Shown here piece after piece: positions 32,784 through 41,226 of a stretch of DNA of 64,000 nt. The stretch is from Cystobacter fuscus DSM 2262. GTDB taxonomy: Bacteria; Myxococcota; Myxococcia; Myxococcales; Myxococcaceae. How positions within the stretch are numbered: the stretch's first letter is position 1; the number at the start of each line of letters is the position of its first letter. The DNA lies in the NCBI RefSeq assembly GCF_000335475.2, contig NZ_ANAH02000025.1, positions 1 to 64,000 of the forward strand, read 5' to 3'. Made by a program: the position numbers and the translations under genes. The notes under the pieces are model-generated. The model was not told the origin of the DNA. It searched no databases and saw only the letters and a list, made by a program, of their open reading frames with translations.

Positions 32784-33903
32784 TCAATCCTCCTCGTCCT
32801 CGCAGGGCAGGTGGGCGCGGACCATGAAGTCGGCCCGGTTGGTCACTCCGAAGGGCTTGAGCTTCTCGTAGATGTGACGCAGGTGCTTCTTCACGGTCTC
32901 GTGGCTGTTCTTCTCGCCCTTCTTGTTGAAGAGCCGATCGGCGAGCTCCTTGTCGGACAGGTTCTTGTGTTTGTACAGGAGGTTGGCGATCTCGATCTCC
33001 TTGGGCGTCAGGACCTTGAGCCAGACGATGAGCTGGGGATGAGTCACCTCCTGGAAGCGCAACTGCCAGTAGGACTTGTTCCCCACGGGCGGCAACTGGA
33101 AGTAGGTCACCCGCAGGGTCTTCCGGCTGCCCGCCATCTCCCAGATGCCAATCCCGTTCTGGAGGAAGCTCGATTGGCTCATCGCCGTGTTCAGCTTCTC
33201 CAACAGGGCCAGGGGCAATCGCCCCGGGGGGTCCGTGAACCATTTCTCCATCAGCTTGTCGATGGGACCCAGGCGCTGCACCACCTCGAAGCGGGTGGTC
33301 AGCACGAGGCTCGCCGTCTTCTGGGCCGCCGTTTGCGCTTCCAGCAGCCGGCCCGTCAACTCCCGCTCCACGAACACCTGACAGCGCTGGATGGCCGAGG
33401 CGAGGTGCGACGTACTGGACGAGGTTGCGCTCGTGGTCGGAGAAGGGCCGGGGCTTGAGGCGGTAGGCGCTGAAGCCGCCATTGCCGTCCCAGCCCGCCT
33501 GGGTGAGATAGACCGACATGACGTGCTCGAGCGGCACCCCCATGTCCTGGCCGATCCGGTAGATCTTGGTGGCCTGCAGATCCTTGTGCGCGATGATGTC
33601 TCCATCCCGCATGACCCGGTTGGGGTTGCGCACGTTGGCGTCACGAATGAAGTCATCCTTCTTCCATTCCTCATACTGGGCGAAATACACCTCGGGCATC
33701 TTCGCCACCAACCAGTCGTCCAGCGAGGGCTGTCCGATGCGCGAGGCGCACAGGGCCATGCAGTCCGCGGACGTCAACCGGATCAGGCTGTCCTCCGTGG
33801 TGTGCACGACCTCCGAGAGGGTCTTGGCGTGGTTCAGCGCTTCCACCAACTGGCCGATGAGCAAGCGCTCCTTGGGCTTCATGTGGATCTGATCCCGTTT
33901 CAT
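32784..33903 (-). pseudogene. LuxR-type transcriptional regulator, frameshifted in the middle
   Basis: The C-terminal frame ends with a LuxR/FixJ helix-turn-helix: LTPKEIEIANLLYKHKNLSD, KELADRLFNKK and SHETVKKHLRHIYEKLKPFG. The N-terminal half (MKRDQIHMKPKERLLIGQLV..., ADCMALCASRIGQPSLDDW, SDHERNLVQYVAP) is in another frame. The two meet near 33400, where QYVA should continue into HLASAIQRCQVF; one base is missing. The ATG at 33903 follows GGCGAGAGG. Repaired, it would be about 373 residues. It stands opposite the quinone-oxidoreductase-like gene with an inverted repeat between. Either a pseudogene or an error. Confidence 0.75.
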
Positions 33904-33990
33904 CCTCTCGCCTTTCTTCCAGACCCGTGGGGCGGTTCCGGCTCCGCGCCGGGTGTCCACTCGCGGATCTAAGTCCCCGGGCCGAATGTT

Positions 33991-34016
33991 GTCCGTACCC
34001 CCAAAGGGGTATGGAC
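33991..34016. promoter_or_regulatory. Imperfect inverted repeat, candidate operator
   Basis: GTCCGTACCCC-CAAA-GGGGTATGGAC (11-4-11, one mismatch) lies in the short gap between the LuxR-type gene and the divergent oxidoreductase. The length and position suit a dimeric regulator site controlling both genes. Confidence 0.5.
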
Positions 34017-34047
34017 ATGGGGCATGGAAAGAGACAGGCGGATTGCC

Positions 34048-34959
34048 ATGACGACGAAGTTGCGAGCCATCGTGATGCGGCGGACCGGTCCGCCAGGAGT
34101 CCTCGCGGTCGAGGAGATCGCGCTCGCGCCGCTCGTCCGAGGCGAGGTGCGGCTGCGCTCGCTCGCCTCGGCCATCAATCACTCGGACCTCGAGATTCGT
34201 GCCGGCAACTGGCCCATCCTGAGGACAGCACGCTTCCCCTACGTGCCGGGGCTGGAGGTCGTCGGTGAGGTCGTCGAGGTCGCGGATGACGTGAGTGGGT
34301 TCGCCGTCGGGGAGCGCGCCTGGACAACGATGCAGGGCCTGGGCGGCGTGCGTGCGGAGCGTGACGGCGGTTATGCCGAGTACGTCACCGTCTCGGCCGA
34401 CGTGCTCGCGCCGTTGCCGGCCGACCTGGACGCAGTGGGGTTCGCCGCCATCGGGCTCGCCGGCGTGACGGCGCTCGAGGCCATGCGAAGGCTCGGACCG
34501 CTCGGCGGCAAGACGCTCCTCGTCTCGGGGGCGACGGGCGGCGTGGGCGCCGTGGCGGTGGAGATTGGCCGCGCGCTCGGCGCGGACGTCGTCCCGTTGG
34601 AGCGCGGCTCCCCGTCACCGCGGCCCGACAGCGCCGACGCGGTGCTCGATGGCGTCGCGGGACCGCTCTTCCCGACACTCATCTCCGCGCTTCGCCCAAC
34701 CGGTCGGTATTGCCTCGTCGGCGCGGCGGCTGGTGGCGACGTCTCCTTCGACGCCTGGAGCCTGCTCGACGGGCGCGTCCTCACCGGCTACTCGACGGAG
34801 ACGCTCGACGGAGACGTGTTGCGAGCGGCCACGCGCGAGTTGCTCGCCCTGCGGCTGCCTCCTCCGCCAACCACGGTGCTCCCGCTCGCCGAGGCGGCGC
34901 GCGCCCACGAACTCCTCGAGCGACGAGAGGTTCGGGGGCGCGTGGTGCTCGTGCCGTAG
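34048..34959 (+). CDS. Zinc-free alcohol dehydrogenase/quinone oxidoreductase-like protein
   Basis: About 303 residues of the medium-chain reductase superfamily. The catalytic domain shows INHSDLEIRAGNWPIL and FPYVPGLEVVGEVVEV. The Rossmann segment has VSGATGGVGAVAVEIGRALG (A-x-x-G-x-x-G), typical of NADPH-dependent quinone oxidoreductases. The zinc ligands of true alcohol dehydrogenases are absent. I chose the ATG at 34048 with AGGCGG upstream; an ATG at 34024 is possible but overlaps the dyad region. It is divergent from the LuxR-type gene and may be its target. Confidence 0.87.
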   Translation: MTTKLRAIVMRRTGPPGVLAVEEIALAPLVRGEVRLRSLASAINHSDLEIRAGNWPILRTARFPYVPGLEVVGEVVEVADDVSGFAVGERAWTTMQGLGGVRAERDGGYAEYVTVSADVLAPLPADLDAVGFAAIGLAGVTALEAMRRLGPLGGKTLLVSGATGGVGAVAVEIGRALGADVVPLERGSPSPRPDSADAVLDGVAGPLFPTLISALRPTGRYCLVGAAAGGDVSFDAWSLLDGRVLTGYSTETLDGDVLRAATRELLALRLPPPPTTVLPLAEAARAHELLERREVRGRVVLVP

Positions 34960-34960
34960 A

Positions 34961-35008
34961 CCGAGACGTCAGGGACAAGCCCGCGGGCTCAGGTCCCTGC
35001 CGTCTCGG
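34961..35008. terminator. Bidirectional terminator between convergent genes
   Basis: CCGAGACGTCAGGGAC and GTCCCTGCCGTCTCGG form a 16-bp stem with one mismatch; the loop contains a smaller GCCCGCGGGC hairpin. It occupies the 61-bp gap between the stops of the oxidoreductase and the Kelch-OmpA gene, so it serves both. Confidence 0.8.
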
Positions 35009-35020
35009 GCGCCCCGAGGC

Positions 35021-38000
35021 TCAGCGCTTCTCCGTGATGAACTCGACACGGCGGTTCGCGCGCTGTCCCTCGGGCGTGCTGTTGTCCGCCACGGGGCGGC
35101 TGGACCCGTACCCCTTGGCGGTCAGGCGGGAGCCCGCGATGCCGCGCTGGATGAGGTACTCGCGCACCATGTCCGCGCGCTGCTGACTCAGCGTGACATT
35201 GAGTTCCTCGGGACCGGTGCTGTCCGTGTGCCCCTCGACGCGAACCGACAGCTCCGGGTGGGCCTTGAGGTAGTCCGCGATGTCATCCAGCTGCCGCTTC
35301 TCTTCCTCCCGCAGGGACGACTCCCCCACCGGGAAGAGGACATGGTGGTCCGTCGGCGGTGCGGCCTGCTCGGGCGGCGGTGCCTGCTCGGGCGGCGGTG
35401 CCTGCTCGGGCGGGGGTTCGGGAGGCGGCGCCTGGGTGGGCTTCTCCTCCTGGACCGGGCAGCCGCGATTCGTCCTGACTCCGGCCTCGCGTGGGCAGGC
35501 GTCCTCGTCGTCCGCGATGCCATCCCCGTCCTCGTCGGGGGCGGGGCAGCCCTGGTAGCGCGGCAGTCCCGGCTCGGAGGCGCACCGGTCCTGGCGGTCC
35601 ACGACGCCGTCCCCGTCCGAGTCGCCATCCGGGCAGCCGCCGTTGTCCACCGCGCCGGCCTCGAGCGGGCAGCGGTCCTGCGCGTTGGCCACCGAGTCCC
35701 CGTCGTCGTCCTGCTCCGGGCACTGCTCGGGCGTGTGGGACCGGCCCTCCGCGCAGACGTCTTCACGGGCACGGGTAGGAGACGCCCGGGGGGCCCAGGC
35801 GATCCCCGCGGCCACGCGGAACGAGGGCGTGCCCGGAATGTCCGTGAAGCCATGCCCCGCCAGCGCGAACGCCTCGAAGCCCTGGCCCACCGGCAGCCTC
35901 AAGCCACCGAGCAACTCCAGCGCCACATCCGGCGCCACGAGCGACTCGGCCGCCTCCAGCGCGATCTCGGCGCGCAGTCCTTCGCCGCGCGTGGCCACCA
36001 CGAGCCCCTGCTCGAGTTCGCTTCCGAAGTTCCGACCGGGCTCGACCTCCGTGGAGCGGATCCTCACGCCCGCGCTGGCGCCCAGCGACAGCGGACCCAC
36101 CTCGCGTCCCACGGCCACCCGGGGCGCGAACTGGAACCCCGCCCAGCCATTCTGACGGCCGAACGCACTCGCCGTTCCGCCGGGCAGTCCGATGTCCAGT
36201 CCCAGGCCGAGGAACACCGGCGCCCCGTCCTCACGGCGAAGCAGTGCATAGCGCGCGCCCAGCTCCGGCGTTCCCAGTCCGAAGGAGGTCGGCGCCGTCA
36301 CTCCGACCAGCGACTCCGCGCCCGACCCTCCCTGGGCGATGATGATGGGCAGCCGCGCGGACAGCTCCAGGCGCTCGACGGGAGACCAGGCCCCCGCGAG
36401 CCAGCCCGCGACGCGGTAGTCGATGATGGAGCGCTCCACGCCATCACTGCCCCTGAGCAGCAGGATGCCGCGCTCGTAGCCGGCCATGAGGAGCAGTCGA
36501 TAGTTCCCCTCGGGGAGCACGTGACCGGTGTCCACCAGCAGGGAGTCCGTCGCCGCGGGATTGAAGCGCAGGCGCTCCAGGTCCATCGGGAGGATGGGCC
36601 CGGCGCTCTGGGCCTGGACGGCGGGGGCAAGCAAGGTCACCAGGAGCGCGACCAGCACCCGGCACTGAGCCTGTGTACGCGAGGGGAAGTCCATTGGCGC
36701 GGAGCGGCGACGGCGCAGCCCGCTCCACCAGGCCAGCCCCAGCAGGAGCGCCAGCGACGAGACCGTCCCACTGCCCGTGCTCTGGCAGCCGCCTCCGGCG
36801 ATGGACACCACCGTTGCCTGGACCGTGACCTGGAAGGAGCACTGCGCGGAGTTGCCGGCCGCGTCCGTGGCGGTGACGGTGACGCGCGTAGCGCCATGTC
36901 TGAAGACGCTGCCCGAGGCCGGCGAGGCGGTCACCGTCGAAGAGGAGACGGCGTCCGTGGACGCGGGAAGATCGAACGTCACGGACGTGCCCGAGGCATC
37001 ATCCGAGCGCACCTGAATGTCCTCCGGGCACGTCACGGACGGGGGCGTCGTGTCCTGGACGGTGAACTGGAACGTGCACGACGCCGTGCCGCCCGAACCG
37101 TCCGTGGCCGTGGCCGTGACGGTCGTGCTCCCCAGGGGGAAGGTGCTGTCGGCGGGCGGCGAATAGGTAATGGTGGGGTTGGCGGTGCTCTCGTCGGTGG
37201 CCGTGGCGGGAGGCCAGTTGCCCGGGGCTCCGTCGGGGCCCACCGCTTCGCTCACGGTGTCCGCGGGGCAGGTGATGGTGGGCGGCGGATTCGTGACGTC
37301 GAGGTCCACGGTGGCGACGTTGCTGTCCTGGCCGCAGTCGCGAACCCGGAAGGAGAAGCTGTCGGGGCCCTCGTAGCCCGGCTCGGGCGTATAGGTGAGG
37401 GAGGGCGGCGTGCCGCTCAGCGTCCCGTGCTGCGGGGGCGTGACGACGGTCCAGCTCAACGTCTGCCCCACATCCGGGTCGGTCCCGACGAGGGTGATGG
37501 CCACGGGAGTGCCGCGGGTCGTGGAGACCGTCTGGGGCTGCGCCGTGGGCACGGTATTGGGGAGCACCGTCACCACGCGCCCACCCGGAATGGCATTGGC
37601 GAAGACGGACAGGGCATACGTGCCTGGCGGGACGTCGGCCGGCACGGTCACCGTCGCGCTCGTGGCGGACATGTCGGTCGCGGGAAGCGTCCAGAGCCGC
37701 CCACCCTCGGCGCCCCGCAGGCGCACCAGGGGGAAGTCCGTCGGGGAGTCACCGAAGTTGCCGCCGCTCGCGCCCGAGAGGCCCCGGAAGCGCTCGCCCT
37801 GGAGGACGCTCGGACAGGCGGGGAAGAGGACGTCCGGCTGATTCACCACCGGGCGCCACGCGGGTTGTGCGCCGGTGTCCTCGTACAGCTCGGCCCCCGT
37901 CGCGGCCGAGCCGCCCGCGAGCAGCACCTCGCCCGAGGGCAGGGCGACCGCGACGAGCCCTCCGCGCGTGGACGGAGCGCTGACGGAGGTCCAGTCATGA

Positions 38001-40009
38001 AGGGCGGGGTCATAGACGTCCGCCGAGGTGGAGGGCGTGCCCGGCGCGCTCAGTCCCCCCGCGATCAGGACCTTGCCCGAAGGCGCGAGCGTCGCGGTGT
38101 GGTACCCGTGCGCCTGGGAGAGCGCGGGCCCGGCGGTCCACGTGTTGGAGCCGACGTCATACAGCTCCGTGGACGTGCGGCCCCCGGCGCCCGAGAGCCC
38201 TCCCGCCGCCAGCACCTGACCGGAGGGCAGCGGCGTCAGCGTGAGGCCTTCGCGACCCTGTGTCAGCCCCGCGGCGGGGGCCCAGGTGTTGGCGGCCGGG
38301 TCGTACACCTCCGCCGAGGCGAGCGCCGTGCCCGCGCCGTTGCGTCCCCCGGCGACGAGCACCCGGCCATCGGGAAGCAGCGCGGCGGCATGCGCGGACC
38401 GGACCGTGGCCAGGGGGGCCGCCGGGGTCCACGCGTTGGCGGCGGGGTCATACAGCTCCGCCGTCCCGAGCACCGTGGTGTCGCGCTGTCCGCCCACGAC
38501 GAGCACCCGGCCGTCCGTGAGGAGCGTGGCGGTGTGGAAGTGCCTGGCACTGGCGAGCGGCGCGGTCGGGCTCCAGGCATTGGTGGCCGCATCGTAGCGC
38601 TCGGTCGAGCCCACCGAGCCGCCCCCGCTCAGGCCGCCGACGACGAGCACCGAGCCCGAGCGCAGCAGCGTCGCCGTGGCGCGCTCACGCGCAATGGAGA
38701 GGGCCGGCGCGGACGTCCAGGCGTTGCTCGTCCGGTCATAGAGCTGCGCCGAGGCCAGCGACGCGCCGCCGCCGTCGCGGCCCCCCGCGACGAGGACGCG
38801 GCCGGAGGGCAGCAGGGCCACCAGCGGATCCACCCGGGCGCCTCCCAGCGCGCCAGCCGGGGTCCATCCGTTGACGCCCGGGTCATACAGCTCCGTGCTC
38901 GCGAAGTAGGCAGCGCTCGCCGCGTTGTAGCCGCCCACGGCCAGCACCTTGCCGGACGGCAGCAGCGTCGCGGTGTGACTCTCCCGCCCGACCCCCAGGG
39001 TGCCCCCGGGGGACCACAGGCCGGTGGCGGGGTCATAGAGCTCCGAGACCTGTTGCGCGACCTGGCCGCTGGAGCCACCGGTCACCAGGACCTTGCCATC
39101 GGGCAGCAGCGTGGCCGAATGGCCCGAGCGCGCGAAGGCCAGGCCGCTCGTGGCGGTCCACGTGTTGCTCACCGGATCGTACAGCTCCGCGCTGGACAGG
39201 GCTCCGTTGGCGTCGAGGCCACCGGCGATCAGCACGCGCCCATCGGGCAGCAACGTGCTGGTGAAGTAGTACCGCGCGACGAGGGGCGGCACGACGGCGG
39301 ACCAGGTGCCGGTCGCGGGATCATAGAGGTCCGCGCCGGGGACCTCACCATCCTGGTTGTAGCCACTCACGGCGAGTACCCTGCCGTCCTTGAGTCGCGT
39401 GGCGGAGTGCGCTCCCCGGCTCAGCGTCATGCTGCCGGTGGGCGTGAACGTGTTGGTGACGGGATCGTACAGGTCGGCGGAGGTGAGCCGGTCTCCAGAG
39501 AAACTCGTTCCACCGGCGACCAGCACCTGCCCCGACTCCAGGAGGGTGATGCTGGGCAGCACCCGGTCCTCCGACAGGTCACCCGTGGCCGTCCACGTGC
39601 CCGTGGCGGGGTCATGGAGGCTCCCTGTCCGGGAGCCCGTCAGCACGAGCACCTTGCCATTGGGGAGCAGCACGGCCTGCGTGATGTTGCCCTGGATGCC
39701 GGGCCCCCCCGCGGAAGTCCACGTATCGGTGGCCGGATCGTAGAGCTCCACGCCGGTGATGAAGCCCGACCTGTCGACGCCATTGATGATCAGGAGCTTG
39801 CCGGAGCCGAGCAGGACGGCGGCATGCCGCGCGCGCGCACTGGCCAGGGGCGCGGTGGAGGACCATCCGGGGGCCACGGCCAGGGGCGCGGTGATGGAGG
39901 CCACGGCGTCGTCGTTGGCGGGCGACGGGGCTTCCTTCGCGCACGACAGCAGGAGCGCGCTCCCCACCAACACCAGCAACCTGCTCCAGACATCGCGAGG
40001 TAACAGCAT
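35021..40009 (-). CDS. Kelch-repeat/HYR protein fused in frame to an OmpA-family protein
   Basis: A 1,662-residue open frame. Signal peptide/lipobox (LVGSALLLSC), then about 14 Kelch-like 'attribute' repeats (pattern SATLLPDGKVLVTGG ... ELYDPATGLW, residues about 30-700). Next come a cadherin-like and two HYR domains (SVTCPEDIQV; ASCTFQFTVQDTTPP), up to about 1070. Residues 1072-1103 (GGGCQSTGSG, a Leu-rich helix WWSGLRRRR) look like a MYXO-CTERM-style sorting signal and should be the C-terminus. Instead the frame continues at M1106 (36694) into a new signal peptide (VALLVTLLAPAVQAQ), a beta-rich domain, TSP3 calcium repeats (DSDGDGVVDRQD), a PPPEQA linker and an OmpA peptidoglycan-binding domain (LSQQRADMVREYLIQRG). 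Two originally separate genes therefore appear joined by loss of a stop codon. Confidence 0.85.
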   Translation of the reverse strand: MLLPRDVWSRLLVLVGSALLLSCAKEAPSPANDDAVASITAPLAVAPGWSSTAPLASARARHAAVLLGSGKLLIINGVDRSGFITGVELYDPATDTWTSAGGPGIQGNITQAVLLPNGKVLVLTGSRTGSLHDPATGTWTATGDLSEDRVLPSITLLESGQVLVAGGTSFSGDRLTSADLYDPVTNTFTPTGSMTLSRGAHSATRLKDGRVLAVSGYNQDGEVPGADLYDPATGTWSAVVPPLVARYYFTSTLLPDGRVLIAGGLDANGALSSAELYDPVSNTWTATSGLAFARSGHSATLLPDGKVLVTGGSSGQVAQQVSELYDPATGLWSPGGTLGVGRESHTATLLPSGKVLAVGGYNAASAAYFASTELYDPGVNGWTPAGALGGARVDPLVALLPSGRVLVAGGRDGGGASLASAQLYDRTSNAWTSAPALSIARERATATLLRSGSVLVVGGLSGGGSVGSTERYDAATNAWSPTAPLASARHFHTATLLTDGRVLVVGGQRDTTVLGTAELYDPAANAWTPAAPLATVRSAHAAALLPDGRVLVAGGRNGAGTALASAEVYDPAANTWAPAAGLTQGREGLTLTPLPSGQVLAAGGLSGAGGRTSTELYDVGSNTWTAGPALSQAHGYHTATLAPSGKVLIAGGLSAPGTPSTSADVYDPALHDWTSVSAPSTRGGLVAVALPSGEVLLAGGSAATGAELYEDTGAQPAWRPVVNQPDVLFPACPSVLQGERFRGLSGASGGNFGDSPTDFPLVRLRGAEGGRLWTLPATDMSATSATVTVPADVPPGTYALSVFANAIPGGRVVTVLPNTVPTAQPQTVSTTRGTPVAITLVGTDPDVGQTLSWTVVTPPQHGTLSGTPPSLTYTPEPGYEGPDSFSFRVRDCGQDSNVATVDLDVTNPPPTITCPADTVSEAVGPDGAPGNWPPATATDESTANPTITYSPPADSTFPLGSTTVTATATDGSGGTASCTFQFTVQDTTPPSVTCPEDIQVRSDDASGTSVTFDLPASTDAVSSSTVTASPASGSVFRHGATRVTVTATDAAGNSAQCSFQVTVQATVVSIAGGGCQSTGSGTVSSLALLLGLAWWSGLRRRRSAPMDFPSRTQAQCRVLVALLVTLLAPAVQAQSAGPILPMDLERLRFNPAATDSLLVDTGHVLPEGNYRLLLMAGYERGILLLRGSDGVERSIIDYRVAGWLAGAWSPVERLELSARLPIIIAQGGSGAESLVGVTAPTSFGLGTPELGARYALLRREDGAPVFLGLGLDIGLPGGTASAFGRQNGWAGFQFAPRVAVGREVGPLSLGASAGVRIRSTEVEPGRNFGSELEQGLVVATRGEGLRAEIALEAAESLVAPDVALELLGGLRLPVGQGFEAFALAGHGFTDIPGTPSFRVAAGIAWAPRASPTRAREDVCAEGRSHTPEQCPEQDDDGDSVANAQDRCPLEAGAVDNGGCPDGDSDGDGVVDRQDRCASEPGLPRYQGCPAPDEDGDGIADDEDACPREAGVRTNRGCPVQEEKPTQAPPPEPPPEQAPPPEQAPPPEQAAPPTDHHVLFPVGESSLREEEKRQLDDIADYLKAHPELSVRVEGHTDSTGPEELNVTLSQQRADMVREYLIQRGIAGSRLTAKGYGSSRPVADNSTPEGQRANRRVEFITEKR

Positions 40010-40279
40010 CACGGGAACTCCAATACGAGAGGACCGTTCGGTCTTATACACTCGATGGAGGCCGCCACCAGGGCTATCACGAGATGCCGAGCGTCTCCCG
40101 CGGATGCGAGCTGCCCGCCACCCCGCCACGGGCCATCCATCCTTCCTCCACTCTTACATCCTTCCTGTACTCATGGGGTCGGAGCCGCCCCATGTGTCCG
40201 GCGAGGTGCGGCAAACACATATCAAGCCATGCCGCGGCCGTTGGCGCGGCGGTTGGCGTCACCCAGCCTCTTCCGTTTT

Positions 40280-40529
40280 CGAGGGCATTCGCCATGGCGG
40301 CACGGCGTGGAGCTGCGCCCTGGGCCCGGAGCAGAAGCTGGAGTGCGGGGAGAAGTCCGCCCGGGGCCAGGACCAGGGCGACCGCTCCTTCGTCCAGCTG
40401 TTCAACGGACGCAACGACCAAGGCTACCAGGGCTTCTTCTACGTGGGGGCGGTCTCGGCCTCGCCGCCGGCCGTGCGGCAGGGGGTGGAGCCGGCCGGAG
40501 CCGCGCGCGGCGCCTCGTCTGGCAGGTAG
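40280..40529 (+). pseudogene. Possible 3' relic of a secreted protein
   Basis: Residues TAWSCALGPEQKLECGEK, DRSFVQLFNGRNDQGYQGFF and YVGAVSASPP read as a coding-like piece with two Cys, ending in a stop at 40527-40529. No start, RBS or signal is visible upstream. The rest of 40010-40580 shows nothing convincing on either strand. Weak evidence; listed to account for the 700-bp gap before the tautomerase gene. Confidence 0.25.
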
Positions 40530-40581
40530 CGTCCGCGCGAGAGAAGCAGCGCTGAAGGGGCAGGGGCGCCATGCGTCTCGC

Positions 40582-40609
40582 TTGACACGAGACCGGACGC
40601 TCATATTAT
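40582..40609 (+). promoter_or_regulatory. Sigma-70-type promoter for the tautomerase/SDR genes
   Basis: TTGACA (40582-40587), a 16-bp spacer and TATTAT (40604-40609) form a near-consensus housekeeping promoter, unusual in this GC-rich window. It points to the gene at 40711, about 100 bp downstream. Confidence 0.75.
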
Positions 40610-40621
40610 GAGCGTAATATG
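40602..40621. promoter_or_regulatory. Operator-like inverted repeat over the -10 box
   Basis: CATATTA-TGAGCG-TAATATG (7-6-7, perfect) covers the -10 element. It overlaps a second dyad, GCTCATA-T-TATGAGC (40600-40614). A repressor bound here would block the promoter. No regulator gene adjoins it, so it may act in trans, for example a TetR or MarR protein elsewhere. Confidence 0.6.
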
Positions 40622-40710
40622 AACGCGCGCCGCGGTGGAGCTGCCCGGCACGAGGTTCAATCAAGGTCCTCGCGCCGGGACGCGCTGGCCTTCATGTCAG
40701 GGAGACGGAA

Positions 40711-41139
40711 ATGCCATTGTGGAAAATCTATCACCCGGTGGGTGCATTCACCGGCGAGGACAAGCAGGCGCTCTCCAAGAGGATCACGGAGATCTATTCG
40801 CCAGTCCTGCCAAGGTTCTATGTCGGTGTGATCTTCCAGGAGATCGCGGCGGACTCGTTTTATATTGGCGGAGAGCCGACGAAGAACTTCGTCAGGATTC
40901 ATGCGGATCATATTGCTCGCACGCTGAATTCAGATGAGGCCAGGGCGAGATTTCTCGCCAGGGTCGATGCCGCCCTCGATCCCTTCATCAAGGACCGAGG
41001 CTTCGATTGGGAGTTCCACGTCGACGAGACGCCCTTCGAACTCTGGACGATCCAGGGCCTTCGACCGCCACGCCCGGGAACGGAAGACGAGAAGCGGTGG
41101 ATCGCGGAGAACAAGCCCTCACCCAGGACCCATGCTTGA
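40711..41139 (+). CDS. Tautomerase family protein (cis-CaaD/Tautomerase_3 type)
   Basis: A 142-residue protein beginning MPLWKIYHPVGAFTGEDK. After Met removal the N-terminal Pro (P2) is the catalytic base of the tautomerase superfamily. The length (about twice the 4-OT unit) and the PLWKIYHP start match the cis-3-chloroacrylic acid dehalogenase-like group seen mainly in fungi. FYVGVIFQEIAADSFYIGG and FELWTIQGLRPP fill the second beta-alpha-beta unit. Substrate is unknown. It is under the 40582 promoter and followed by an SDR after 87 bp. Confidence 0.85.
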   Translation: MPLWKIYHPVGAFTGEDKQALSKRITEIYSPVLPRFYVGVIFQEIAADSFYIGGEPTKNFVRIHADHIARTLNSDEARARFLARVDAALDPFIKDRGFDWEFHVDETPFELWTIQGLRPPRPGTEDEKRWIAENKPSPRTHA

Positions 41140-41226
41140 GGCAGGTCGCTGAGTTGCTGATGTGAAGAAACAATCGCGCGGAGTGGAGGGACGGACGTCC
41201 CTCTCCGCGCCTCACCGCGAGGAATC

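Noticed and set aside
34565-40003. A 1,812-codon open frame on the plus strand
   Set aside because: It is antisense to the Kelch-OmpA gene, is very Arg/Gly/His-rich and has no domains; it is open only because of GC bias.
40077-40664. A 195-codon minus-strand frame
   Set aside because: No domain, signal or codon pattern; the region shows at most a short relic on the other strand.
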